Positions 18,455-26,640 are shown, counted from the first letter of the stretch. The stretch is DNA of 33,740 nt from an uncultured Granulosicoccaceae bacterium (GCA_937965695.1 CALCKW010000059.1:64351-98090); one strand, 5' to 3'. Translations and numbers: made by a program. Notes: generated by a model from the sequence alone, not told the origin.

Positions 18455-20577
18455 GCGGGCCGTTGATCGCATCGCGTGTGATAGTGATTGACCACCGTTT
18501 GGCTTTCGGCTGCTCTAAAGGCATCGTGCAAGTCATCGTCTAGTTTTAAACGACGCATGTATTCGCGGCGAAGTTTGTAGCCCTCACGGTAGCTTAACAG
18601 CGTTGTTTCATTGCGAGGTGGTTCTGCGTTTTCGCTCTTAGGAAACAGTACCACGTGCGAAAAACTGGGCACCTCGCCTTTAGCGACTTGTTCCCGCAGT
18701 CGTGCGTCGTCGAGCAAATTGTGTAGGATTTTCGCCTTGAAGGCATCCTCATCCATTTTGCTGTCACAAAATGCTGTCAACAGTTGTCGCTCTTCCTCAG
18801 CGTTTAAGCCGTACTCTGAACTTAGAATAACCAAGTTTTGCGTCATGTAACGGTCGGCTGCATCTACTGTACTTTCGATCAAACGAACCATGCCGTCGAT
18901 CATTTCTGATGATAAACCAAGTGCGGCTTTGTAGTCGGGGTCTGTTCGACTGCGTTCAATTTCTTTAACGAGTTTGTTGAGCAGCGGTCGCACAATAGGG
19001 CCGCGCACACGCTCCGCCCAGTAGATTCTAATACCGCTGTCACGCCACCAACCGCCCAGACTTTCAGGGTCGCGTACTGACTCATTAAACGTAACGGTGG
19101 TGTCTACTAATTTAGTGATGATGCCTGCAACCGTGTAAGGCGTTTGCACGTCGGTCGCCCTGATACGCATGCTGGTGTAGCGGCCGACGTTGTAGGCCTT
19201 CTGTGCAGTGCGCAAGCCGGGTAGGTCAGCGGTGTAAGCAGCTTTGCGTTGGCCGTGTTCGGCGTCTGATGCGTCGGTTACTTCGCCAACCATGGCAGCG
19301 ATTGGCCCGCCAAATCGTTTACGAAGTAGCCTTAAAGAGTGGTTGTAACCAGCGACCTCTGCCGAGCCGTCTTCGACAACGTCGTGCAAAATAGTTGCAC
19401 AGGCGATACTGATGTCCAGGTTTTCGCCGAAAGCTTCCCAGGCGGCGTGCGCTAGGTTAAAGGCGTGTGCTGCCATGGTCGAACGCGACTTACGTCTGCA
19501 ACGGTCCAAGTGCCGTGTCATTTCCAGTGCCGCCAAATGGATTGTGGCAATGTTGTCCGGTGTGGCTGCTGCGTCGTAGTACTCCATAATGGGCAGATTG
19601 ATGTGCACTTCATGCACAGCGCGACCGCGTCGGCCGATTAGTCGATCACGCTTGCGCGGGTCGTGTAGCACGTCTTCAACAGCTTGCAATAGTGAGTTTT
19701 CTATTGGCTCGCGCAGTGCAGAATAGTCAACGCCCGGCAGGGAGAAGGCTGCTCTTGTCATGTGGTAGTCGCGTTCCAGCACTTCCCATTCGGGGAAGGC
19801 TCCGCGGGTGTCTATGCCTGCCGCGATGAGTTCTTTCTTTTTGAAGGGGTCAAGGGTTTGAATAATCGACTCGCCAGCGGCACGTGCAGAGAGACGCAGC
19901 TCTCCAGCGACTAAGCAGGCGATAGCATTGGCATAACGGGGGCTGATATCCAGCTGGTTCACAGTGCCTTGCGAAAAGGCAGTCTTGAACTGGACCATGT
20001 AGTCCGAGATGTTGCGTGAGTGCAGCGCGACTTGCTTGCCAAAAGCTTTTTCGATGTAGGCACTGTCGACTAGCGGGCACTCGTTGATGTCGAGGCTGGC
20101 GAGCCTGTCTATTTTGCCAACGCAATCGTGGATCAAGGTTGCAACAACCAAGTTACTGGTGATATCACGATGACCGCTGCCACTGGCTCCGTAGCGTCGT
20201 ACGCCTTGAAGCATCGTAGAGCTCAGTACCAAACCGTTGATTCGGGGTTCTAACTTAGGCAGCCGATTGGTATTGATCATGGTGTCCCAGCGGGGGTCTT
20301 GCTGGTCTATTAAGTCAAGACGAATACAGGCGGGGTCGAGGTCTTCATCGGGGTAGAAAATACTGGAGAGTATCTCACTACCGCGATAAGTATTTAGGGT
20401 GCACAAGGGGAGGTCACCGACACGGATAGTGGACTCAATCTCTGAGTCCAACCATCGGTTGGAGACTTGGCCGATCAACGCACGCTCGCCATCCAGTGTG
20501 GCAGCAAGCAGGTGATAGCCCTTAATCAGTTTGCCCAGTTTTCCTAGCTCTGGAACCCAGCCGCCGGCGCCCGGCAT
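18376..20577 (-). CDS. Large protein with a RelA/SpoT-like HD domain
   Basis: This 733-residue cytoplasmic protein has a central HD-type metal site resembling the hydrolase domain of RelA/SpoT proteins: a first histidine in MAAHAFNLAHAA (about 371), the HD pair in ATILHDVVEDGS (398-399) and a later aspartate in TKLVDTTVTF (about 492). No ppGpp synthetase, TGS or ACT motif is visible. The first 340 and last 180 residues match nothing I recognise, though GHRDITSNLVVATLIHDCVGKID (about 136-156) might be a degenerate second HD-like element. GGAG lies five bases before the ATG chosen; a GTG six bases upstream is less likely. It follows the BzdR-like regulator by about 95 bases. A phosphohydrolase role is inference. 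Confidence 0.75.
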   Translation of the reverse strand: MPGAGGWVPELGKLGKLIKGYHLLAATLDGERALIGQVSNRWLDSEIESTIRVGDLPLCTLNTYRGSEILSSIFYPDEDLDPACIRLDLIDQQDPRWDTMINTNRLPKLEPRINGLVLSSTMLQGVRRYGASGSGHRDITSNLVVATLIHDCVGKIDRLASLDINECPLVDSAYIEKAFGKQVALHSRNISDYMVQFKTAFSQGTVNQLDISPRYANAIACLVAGELRLSARAAGESIIQTLDPFKKKELIAAGIDTRGAFPEWEVLERDYHMTRAAFSLPGVDYSALREPIENSLLQAVEDVLHDPRKRDRLIGRRGRAVHEVHINLPIMEYYDAAATPDNIATIHLAALEMTRHLDRCRRKSRSTMAAHAFNLAHAAWEAFGENLDISIACATILHDVVEDGSAEVAGYNHSLRLLRKRFGGPIAAMVGEVTDASDAEHGQRKAAYTADLPGLRTAQKAYNVGRYTSMRIRATDVQTPYTVAGIITKLVDTTVTFNESVRDPESLGGWWRDSGIRIYWAERVRGPIVRPLLNKLVKEIERSRTDPDYKAALGLSSEMIDGMVRLIESTVDAADRYMTQNLVILSSEYGLNAEEERQLLTAFCDSKMDEDAFKAKILHNLLDDARLREQVAKGEVPSFSHVVLFPKSENAEPPRNETTLLSYREGYKLRREYMRRLKLDDDLHDAFRAAESQTVVNHYHTRCDQRPAQYSPVSTPAANVADNSSTRSANRGS

Positions 20578-20672
20578 AATCACTCCGCCGCGTATTTCTA
20601 GTCGCGTTGTTACATGGTTAATGGTCTAGCTTATACCCAATTCGCGCTGGCGGCGGACTGAATCAACAAATA

Positions 20673-21527
20673 TTACTGCATGTCATCTTTGATCAAATCA
20701 TAAAGCGCCGCGCCAGCGGTCTTGGCGTCGATGACGCTAGTGTCCAGCTTGTAGTCCGCGGTCGAGTAGAGCGACTCGCGCTCGTGCAACATATGCGTTA
20801 AATCGTCCAGTGTCTGCTGGTGGTGGTCAAACGGACGCATGTCACCTTGAGCCATGACACGATTCATGTGCTGCTCAGGTTGCGCCTGCACCCAGACCAA
20901 TTTGCAGCGTTCGCGCAGCACGCTAAATGTGCGTGGTTCTGCAACCACACTTCCGCCTGTTTCGATCACACAGCGCGTATTGTTGTCGATGATGTCTTGC
21001 AGAGCCGTTTGTTCCCAGCGTCGATAAGCGTTTTGGCCGCCCAAATCCATGATCTCTGCCAAGCTCATGCCTGCCAACTCAGTGATCCGGTCTGACACTC
21101 GGAAGAAGGGCGCACCCAATTTTTCAGAGGCAATGGTGGCCGCTGTGGTTTTACCAGCGCCACGCATACCAATCAGCGCAACACGTTGATCAGTTTGGCG
21201 ACGCGTCGGGGCAATCACATGTTCAATGTGTTCGACCAATTGCTGCTTCTGCGCATCTTCTAAGGTGTTAATCATCGAACGCAGCTGCGAATCCACAGGT
21301 CCGTGGATATTGAGATCCACCAGTGCCAGTAGCTCAACGTCCAACGCCTTGGATATTTTATAAAGCATGGCAAAGGACAGGTTAGCCTGCCCACTTTCAA
21401 CCTGTGCCAAGTAGCGCTCAGATATTTGAGAGTGAGCGGAGAGGTGCTTCCGGGACACGCCACGTTGTGCGCGAAGAGAGCGTACTCGCCTTCCTATCTC
21501 TCGCAACCAGTTGTCCATTCTTTCCAT
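20673..21527 (-). CDS. BzdR/BoxR-type regulator: XRE helix-turn-helix fused to shikimate-kinase-like domain
   Basis: This is a transcription regulator of 284 residues. An XRE helix-turn-helix (about 9-65: IGRRVRSLRAQRGVSRKHLS, ISERYLAQVESGQANLS) joins through a short linker to a shikimate-kinase-like domain with Walker A GMRGAGKTT (120-128), SDRITELAGMSLAEIMDLGG and AYRRWE. In Azoarcus, BzdR and BoxR have this architecture; the C-terminal domain binds benzoyl-CoA and releases repression. It should not be annotated as a biosynthetic shikimate kinase. Neighbours are a Rieske oxygenase/flavin reductase pair upstream and an HD protein downstream. No benzoyl-CoA genes are present, so the ligand here is uncertain. 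Met4 at 21518 is an alternative start. Confidence 0.9.
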   Translation of the reverse strand: MERMDNWLREIGRRVRSLRAQRGVSRKHLSAHSQISERYLAQVESGQANLSFAMLYKISKALDVELLALVDLNIHGPVDSQLRSMINTLEDAQKQQLVEHIEHVIAPTRRQTDQRVALIGMRGAGKTTAATIASEKLGAPFFRVSDRITELAGMSLAEIMDLGGQNAYRRWEQTALQDIIDNNTRCVIETGGSVVAEPRTFSVLRERCKLVWVQAQPEQHMNRVMAQGDMRPFDHHQQTLDDLTHMLHERESLYSTADYKLDTSVIDAKTAGAALYDLIKDDMQ

Positions 21528-21562
21528 TGTTTTTCTCTTGTCCCGTCGGGATTGTCGATACC

Positions 21563-21581
21563 AAAATTAGATAAAAATTAG
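21563..21581. promoter_or_regulatory. Direct repeat upstream of the BzdR-like gene
   Basis: AAAATTAG occurs twice with a three-base spacer (21563-21570 and 21574-21581), an 11-base period placing both on one DNA face, 36-54 bases before the regulator's start. It could be an operator or AT-rich promoter DNA. The rest of the 380-base gap (21528-21906) holds no gene I can support. Confidence 0.3.
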
Positions 21582-21882
21582 AGTGAGTTGGTCTGGTTAT
21601 GAGCTCTTCGCCATGACGCTCGTTAGCACTGATGCAGCTCAGGGGCCAGATGCTGATATTCCAGTTATCCGTGCAACTCTCTCAATTAGTCCCTAACTAT
21701 AGCGGAAACACTAGTTCAGGTCAGCGGCGCAGTGATTAACTCTTTGAGCTTTTCGGTGTTTTGCTTAACTAAATATCAGCTCTGAAGGCCAAACTTGTGG
21801 TTAAAGACACATATTTTAGTGTGGTGCTGGAGGGCAAGTGGGACCGAAATAGGGTTAAACATCTTCACTTCTCTACAAAATA

Positions 21883-21903
21883 TTCGTTTGTAGAACAAAC
21901 GAA
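21883..21903 (-). terminator. Probable terminator after the flavin reductase gene
   Basis: TTCGTTTGT-aga-ACAAACGAA is a perfect 9-bp stem with a three-base loop, 3 bases past the flavin reductase stop. In the transcribed (minus) direction it is followed by TATTTTG, a short T-rich stretch. It probably ends the Rieske-reductase transcript and makes the downstream regulator a separate unit. Confidence 0.55.
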
Positions 21904-21906
21904 CCG

Positions 21907-22410
21907 TCAGAGGTGCTTTGCTATCTGGTAGGCGCGATTGCCATACATCAGAGCCGGTTTATCGTCGCCGACAAAGATGTCTTGGACTTCACCGATAAAA
22001 ATATGGTGGGTACCGACGCGTTCAGCGCTGCTGATATTGCAATCAAAGGCGACCAACGGATTTTCTAATCGCGGAGCTCCGCTCGCCATAAGTTGCCATT
22101 CAGCACAGCCAAAGCGATCCTTTTCCGCCGTCTCCGTCAAGCCTGCAAATGTATTGGCGATGCCACTTTGCTCGCTAGCGAGCACATTGGTGCAAAAACA
22201 CCCGTTTTTAATTAAAAGTGGTGTTGCAGGTGCCTCGTGATGGACGCAAATCAGTAGGGTTGGCGCATCGCCGTCTGCTGAAACTGAAGCCATCGCCGAT
22301 ACGGTTAGCCCCGCGCGACCTGCAACGCCGTCTGTTGTTACTACCGAGACGGTGCAACTGACCTTGCTCATGCCAAGCAGAAACTTCGAGCGGATGTCGG
22401 ACTCAATCAT
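21907..22410 (-). CDS. Flavin reductase-like FMN-binding split-barrel protein
   Basis: This 167-residue protein belongs to the HpaC/RutF-type flavin reductase family, which reduces FMN or FAD with NAD(P)H for a partner oxygenase. Signatures are MSKVSCTVSVVTTDG, GRAGLTVSAMASVSADGDAPTLLICV, CFCTNVLASEQSGIANTFAG and the C-terminal THHIFIGEVQDI. The ATG overlaps the stop of the Rieske oxygenase gene by four bases, so the two are almost certainly co-translated. Rieske oxygenases usually take electrons from a reductase with flavin and a plant-type iron-sulfur cluster; no ferredoxin domain is seen here. It may supply electrons to the oxygenase by another route or serve a different flavoenzyme. Confidence 0.9.
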   Translation of the reverse strand: MIESDIRSKFLLGMSKVSCTVSVVTTDGVAGRAGLTVSAMASVSADGDAPTLLICVHHEAPATPLLIKNGCFCTNVLASEQSGIANTFAGLTETAEKDRFGCAEWQLMASGAPRLENPLVAFDCNISSAERVGTHHIFIGEVQDIFVGDDKPALMYGNRAYQIAKHL

Positions 22411-23543
22411 GAATTTACCTTGGCTGCCAAGTACTGAGCAAAATCGTAGTTGGGGCGCTCCAGATGCGACAGTGGGCCAGGCACCGCCATTTCAGAGCAA
22501 AGGCCGCGGTAGACTTTTTCGGTGCAACCTCGGTCCTCAACATTGACATCGTCCAGTAGCTTCTTGAGTTGATCAAAATGCTGGGCAGCCTCCGGGTCTG
22601 CTGTGTGCTCGGGGGACATACCACCACCAAATTGTATTTGCACCTTGCCCACACCTTGCGGGTGCAGTGACAGATACCAAAAGTAGCCAGGTGTGAGCGT
22701 AATTAACAGGCTAGGGTAAATGGCTAAAAGGTAGGTCGTGCGGCGGCGCTCGCCCATCAGGCTCGTATTATTGTCGTGTGCCATGGCGATAGAGAGGGAC
22801 TCATCTTTGAGGATGGTGTGGTAGTTGAAGGCCTCTAGTCCCTCGGGGCAGACCATCTCATCCAAGCGCGATAAGCCACCAATTGTGCCTGCGTGGCAGA
22901 CCGGCAGGTGGTAGCTTTCCATGAAATTCTCGGCCAAGACTTTCCAGTTGGTGTCCCACACGTGTGTTTCAAAGAAGGTTTCTTGATAGTTTTCCATGTG
23001 GTAGTCGCCGACAAGCGCTTCAACTTCAGCCAATTGGCTGGCAGCGGTTGGGGCTTCAGGGTTCAGCGATATCATGATCCATCCCAACCAGACCTCACAA
23101 CGCACTGAGGGCAATTTGAGAGAGCTTTTGCAAAAACTCTGGTTGGCCTTCATCGCTGGTGCACCGCGCAAACTCCCGTCCAGGTTATAGGTCCATGCGT
23201 GATAGGGACAGACGATGCTTCGGGTATTGCCACGCCCGTGTAAAAGGGTAGACATGCGGTGCAGGCAGACGTTGGAATGAGCTTTTAGCGCACCGTTCTT
23301 ATCACGAACAACCATCACGGGTTGGCCGGCGAGTTCCAGGGTGCTGAAGTCACCGGGCTCGGGCAAACTGCTAGCGCGACCGGCACAAAACCAATCTTGC
23401 TTAAAGATGTGTTTAATTTCGGCGGCTAAAAACTCATCGCTGGTGTAGACACCCGGGGGCATGGCGTGCGCGCTTTCAAAAGGCTTGGCGGCATTGGCGG
23501 TTAAAGCTGCGACAGCAGAGGTGTCGGTGATCGAATTTGGCAT
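22407..23543 (-). CDS. Rieske non-heme iron oxygenase, alpha subunit
   Basis: This is a terminal oxygenase of the ring-hydroxylating/N-demethylating family, 378 residues. The Rieske [2Fe-2S] ligands are Cys93-x-His95 and Cys112-x2-His115 (CLHRMSTLLHG...VCPYHAWTYNLDG). The mononuclear iron site is ENFMESYHLPVCH (His212, His217), with a likely aspartate ligand near the C-terminus (about DVNVEDRGCTEKVYRG). The start PPGVYTSDEFLAAEIKHIFKQDWFCAGR is typical of single-subunit-type alpha chains, including those acting on quaternary amines and aromatic acids. No beta subunit is nearby. It overlaps the flavin reductase gene by four bases. The substrate is not determinable from sequence. Confidence 0.95.
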   Translation of the reverse strand: MPNSITDTSAVAALTANAAKPFESAHAMPPGVYTSDEFLAAEIKHIFKQDWFCAGRASSLPEPGDFSTLELAGQPVMVVRDKNGALKAHSNVCLHRMSTLLHGRGNTRSIVCPYHAWTYNLDGSLRGAPAMKANQSFCKSSLKLPSVRCEVWLGWIMISLNPEAPTAASQLAEVEALVGDYHMENYQETFFETHVWDTNWKVLAENFMESYHLPVCHAGTIGGLSRLDEMVCPEGLEAFNYHTILKDESLSIAMAHDNNTSLMGERRRTTYLLAIYPSLLITLTPGYFWYLSLHPQGVGKVQIQFGGGMSPEHTADPEAAQHFDQLKKLLDDVNVEDRGCTEKVYRGLCSEMAVPGPLSHLERPNYDFAQYLAAKVNS

Positions 23544-23614
23544 ACTCTCGTGCTCGCATAATTTGTATTGGTTTAGGCTGTAGTTTGCACAGGCAGGCTC
23601 GTGCTGTGAATTCC

Positions 23615-23643
23615 GCTTTTTTAATACCGTGTATAAAAAAAGC
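23615..23643. promoter_or_regulatory. Long AT-rich inverted repeat upstream of the Rieske gene
   Basis: GCTTTTTTAATAC-cgt-GTATAAAAAAAGC is a 13-bp inverted repeat with 12 matches and a 3-base spacer, 72-100 bases before the Rieske oxygenase start in the divergent region. It could act as an operator or as a bidirectional terminator-like structure. It does not resemble the TGCA-N6-TGCA site described for BzdR. Confidence 0.45.
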
Positions 23644-23662
23644 TGATGACAGTGCTAATTCA

Positions 23663-23684
23663 CTTGCCGGCATGTGTCGGCAAG
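23663..23684. promoter_or_regulatory. Inverted repeat in the Rieske/aminotransferase divergent region
   Basis: CTTGCCG-gcatgtgt-CGGCAAG is a perfect 7-bp inverted repeat with an 8-base spacer, 20 bases from the AT-rich palindrome. It lies midway between the two divergent genes. A regulator-binding role is inferred from position. Confidence 0.4.
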
Positions 23685-23754
23685 GCTGCTATTCAGATAA
23701 GATAGACGGGTTGGCGTGGAGCATCAGTATTCCAGTTCGACGGGTTGTAGTCTA

Positions 23755-23785
23755 TTGACTTTTTTTTATGTTTTTTGCATATAAA
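23755..23785 (+). promoter_or_regulatory. Candidate promoter for the aminotransferase-amidotransferase pair
   Basis: TTGACT (23755-23760) is followed by CATATA with 17-base spacing, or TATAAA with 19. It lies about 85-115 bases before the GTG start in an AT-rich stretch. The -35 is near consensus; the exact -10 is uncertain. Confidence 0.5.
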
Positions 23786-23868
23786 TCAAAGCATTATTTG
23801 ATCGCCGTCGCTTGATTTCCCGGCCCGTGCCAAACCAAAAACCATCCAAGAAATTTTAGGAGAACCTT

Positions 23869-25053
23869 GTGTTCGAGCAACTTCAAGCCGCGCCCCCCGA
23901 TAAAATTCTCGCTTTGATCGGCAAGTTTAAGGACGACCCGCGCAGCGACAAGATCGATCTCGGCCCAGGCATCTACAAAGATCAAAATGGCGAAACCCCC
24001 GTGATGGAGGCCGTTCGCGAAGCAGAACAACGCCTTTTTCAGAGCCAAACCAGTAAAGCCTATGTAGGCAGCTATGGCGATGAGGGGTTTAACTCGGCCA
24101 TTTGCTCACTGATATTTGGTGGCGCGTTGGATACATCCAGAGTTCGGGCAATACAAACACCTGGCGGCACGGGTGCATTGCGTCTGCTGGCAGACACGCT
24201 GAAAATGGCAAATCCCAGCGCTAAAATTTGGCTCAGTGATCCCACCTGGCCAAACCACGTTCCCATTGCAAAGGCAGCTGGGCTAGAAGTCGCCAGCTAC
24301 CCGTATTTTGACCCCGCGACAAGTGGGCTGCGCTTCGATGCGATGATGGAAACCTTAAAGACCTGCGGCCCAAATGACATCGTCATGCTGCATGGGTGCT
24401 GCCATAACCCGACCGGTGCCAACCCCAGTTTTGATCAATGGAAAGAAATAGCTGCTCTCGCTAATGCGCGCGGTTTTTTGCCCTTTGTGGATTTTGCCTA
24501 CCACGGTTTTGGTGATGGCCTAGAAGAAGACGCCGCAGCTGTTCGTCTTTTGTTGGAACAAGTGCCAGAGATGGTGCTCGCGTCTAGTTGCTCTAAGAAC
24601 TTCGGTATATATCGCGAGCGCACAGGGGCCGCCGTCATTATTGGCCCAAATGCAGAGCGTGCGGACGTGGTGTTAAGTCAAATGGCTAGTGTTGCTCGTG
24701 GAAACTACTCCATGCCGCCAGATCATGGCGCGGCGGTGGTCCGCATCATTCTCGAAGACCCCACCTTGCGCAACACTTGGGAAAACGAGCTAGACACTGT
24801 ACGTAACAGGATGCTGAGCCTACGCGTGGCACTTGCCGACACACTCCGCAGCAAAACGGGCACAGACACGTTTGATTTTGTTGCCCATCATCGCGGTATG
24901 TTCTCTCGCATGCCTGTGACAGATGAGCAAATCGATCGGCTACAAAGCGAGTTTGGTATTTACATGGTCGGAGGCGGCCGGTTTAATGTTGCAGGCCTGC
25001 GAGACTCGGTTATCGAACCTTTTGCGGATGCACTAGTTGCTGTGCGCGGCTGA
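23869..25053 (+). CDS. Aspartate/aromatic aminotransferase (class I, PLP)
   Basis: This is a pyridoxal-phosphate aminotransferase of the AspC/TyrB subgroup, 394 residues and cytoplasmic. It moves amino groups between aspartate or aromatic amino acids and 2-oxoglutarate. Signatures are IDLGPGIYKDQNGETPVM, the HNPTGANPS loop (Asn180), DFAYHGFGDG with Asp208 and Tyr211, and the Schiff-base lysine in SSCSKNFGIYRERTG (Lys243). The substrate-carboxylate arginine is in GGGRFNVAGL near the end. Translation starts at GTG, supported by AGGAGA five bases upstream. It is divergent from the Rieske oxygenase and 11 bases before the amidotransferase. A catabolic rather than housekeeping role is suggested only by context. 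Confidence 0.93.
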   Translation: MFEQLQAAPPDKILALIGKFKDDPRSDKIDLGPGIYKDQNGETPVMEAVREAEQRLFQSQTSKAYVGSYGDEGFNSAICSLIFGGALDTSRVRAIQTPGGTGALRLLADTLKMANPSAKIWLSDPTWPNHVPIAKAAGLEVASYPYFDPATSGLRFDAMMETLKTCGPNDIVMLHGCCHNPTGANPSFDQWKEIAALANARGFLPFVDFAYHGFGDGLEEDAAAVRLLLEQVPEMVLASSCSKNFGIYRERTGAAVIIGPNAERADVVLSQMASVARGNYSMPPDHGAAVVRIILEDPTLRNTWENELDTVRNRMLSLRVALADTLRSKTGTDTFDFVAHHRGMFSRMPVTDEQIDRLQSEFGIYMVGGGRFNVAGLRDSVIEPFADALVAVRG

Positions 25054-25064
25054 GAACAGGCAAA

Positions 25065-25796
25065 ATGAATCAAGATAAAGTTTTAAAAATTGGACTGCTA
25101 GAAACAGGCCGACCACCTCCTGATCTCGAACAGCACGGCGACTACCCCACGATGTTTGAACAGCTCCTTAGTGGTGCTGATGAAAACCTGAAATTTGAGC
25201 GCTGGGCCGTCTTAGACGATGAACTGCCGACTGACGTCAACACGTGCGACGCTTGGCTTATCACAGGTAGCCGCCACGGCGCTTATGAAGACCATTCGTG
25301 GATCGACCCGCTGATGACTTTCGTGCGTGATGCGCAAACCGCCAATATACCGATGGTGGGAATTTGTTTTGGGCATCAACTGATCGCACAAGCGCTTGGC
25401 GGCAAGGTGGAAAAATCAGACAAGGGCTGGGGCGTGAGTGTGCACAGCTACGACTTCTTAGACAAACCAAAACCCAGTTGGATGCAAACCGAAAACACCA
25501 AGTTTGACATCCAATGTTTTCATCAAGACCAGGTCATTGAGTTGCCCGTCAACGCAAATGTAATCGCAGGCAGCGAGTTCTGCCCTTATGCGATGGTCAG
25601 CTACGGTGATCAAGCACTAACTTTTCAGGGACATCCTGAATTTGATTCTTCCTACGGGGAGGGATTGATCGATATGCGCCGAGATTTGTTGGGCGATGAA
25701 ATTACTGATGCAGGACTTGAAGTTGTGCACCAGCCAATAGACAGCACTCAGGTTGCACAGTGGATTGTTGGATTTATAAGGGCGCGTAAAAGCTAA
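25065..25796 (+). CDS. Class I glutamine amidotransferase-like protein
   Basis: This is a 243-residue triad-type GATase1 protein that releases or transfers ammonia from glutamine or a gamma-glutamyl amide. The nucleophile is Cys101 in MVGICFGHQLIAQALGG; the dyad is His190 and Glu192 in FQGHPEFDSSYGEG. The oxyanion-region motif WLITGSRHGAYEDHSWI is also present. It has no synthetase domain, as in the GMP-synthase-like stand-alone amidotransferases of amine and amino-acid catabolism. It starts 11 bases after the aminotransferase stop, so the two form an operon. The acceptor or substrate is unknown. Confidence 0.92.
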   Translation: MNQDKVLKIGLLETGRPPPDLEQHGDYPTMFEQLLSGADENLKFERWAVLDDELPTDVNTCDAWLITGSRHGAYEDHSWIDPLMTFVRDAQTANIPMVGICFGHQLIAQALGGKVEKSDKGWGVSVHSYDFLDKPKPSWMQTENTKFDIQCFHQDQVIELPVNANVIAGSEFCPYAMVSYGDQALTFQGHPEFDSSYGEGLIDMRRDLLGDEITDAGLEVVHQPIDSTQVAQWIVGFIRARKS

Positions 25797-25886
25797 CATC
25801 TAGGCCACAGGTCTCAGTGGGCTGTTTCACTCATTCTCTTGGGTGTTACTTTTCTCAGGAGTCATTGGAATTTCAGATACCTGACA

Positions 25887-26105
25887 ATGAATTCAAAGCT
25901 TCGCAAAAAAATTATTGTCGTCTGCGACAAAAAAATTGCTGCAAAAGGCGAGGGTGTGGGCTTGTCGTTTTATGCTTTCTTTGCAAACAAAAATGACGAC
26001 CCTGAACTTCTGATGGAAGCCGCCCATTGGTGGATAAAAAAGCACGCCTTGGATCATTTTGAAAAAGCAGTGAAAATCAAAAAAATGGTCGAATCTGGTC
26101 TGTGA
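25887..26105 (+). CDS. Small conserved protein, DUF6500-like
   Basis: This is a 72-residue cytoplasmic protein, MNSKLRKKIIVVCDKKIAAKG followed by GVGLSFYAFFANKNDDPELLMEAAHWWI and a lysine-rich C-terminus. It resembles small conserved proteins I recall as DUF6500; function unknown. A longer in-frame extension to 25839 exists, but the internal ATG gives the usual N-terminus. The gene abuts the remnant of a metallo-beta-lactamase-fold gene. Confidence 0.65.
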   Translation: MNSKLRKKIIVVCDKKIAAKGEGVGLSFYAFFANKNDDPELLMEAAHWWIKKHALDHFEKAVKIKKMVESGL

Positions 26106-26433
26106 TAGAAATCTGTGTAGGCAATGACAAGACAGTGCCGAGGTTTCCCAGTTGGAACAAGCGCTCAGATAGTCGATTTGAGGCCTCCCTCAAAGCAGCA
26201 GGGGTTGGCTTTGACGATATCGATTACGTGCTTTGCACTCGACAGCGCAATGCTGTTACCCAAACTGGCATTTTAAATTTGACGACGACGCCGAACTGGC
26301 TGTCGCCTCGCGCGTTCAATTATTAGAGACCGTTGCGGAAGCGAACAGTCTTGTATTGGGCAGTCATTTTTCGTTGCCGTCCATCGGCAGGGTAAAGGCG
26401 GAGCAGGGAGCTTTAAAGTGGTACAAAAACTAA
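26102..26433 (+). pseudogene. Remnant of a metallo-beta-lactamase-fold hydrolase
   Basis: Two pieces of one family lie end to end in different frames. The first (26102 to about 26250) reads IEICVGNDKTVPRFPSWNKRS and AAGVGFDDIDYVLCT, the region just before the HxHxDH zinc motif of lactonase/parathion-hydrolase-like proteins. The motif itself is replaced by RQRNAV. The second (about 26257-26433) reads YPNWHFKFDDDAELAVASRVQLLE and ANSLVLGSHFSLPSIGRV, the family's C-terminal end. The N-terminus, the zinc ligands and the middle are missing, so an internal deletion with frameshift has destroyed it. A short GTG-initiated frame covers the first piece but cannot make an enzyme. Confidence 0.75.
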
Positions 26434-26640
26434 AGCTGTGCACTTGCTTTGAAGTGTTATTCACTACATATTTTATTTGAGCGAATGGCACTCACTTGAA
26501 GATATTTTTCTTCGAAAGTTACGCAGGTTGATTATGATACCCAACGATTTCGAATTTAAAACGGGTCGGAGCTATCCCCGAATAGCGTCTTCCGTCACGA
26601 AAAATAAACTTGGCCTTTCGAATAGGGTGCAAAAAAAGCA

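Noticed and set aside
20673..21527. Annotation as shikimate kinase
   Set aside because: The N-terminal XRE domain and the BzdR-like form of the kinase domain indicate a regulator, and no aromatic biosynthesis gene is nearby.
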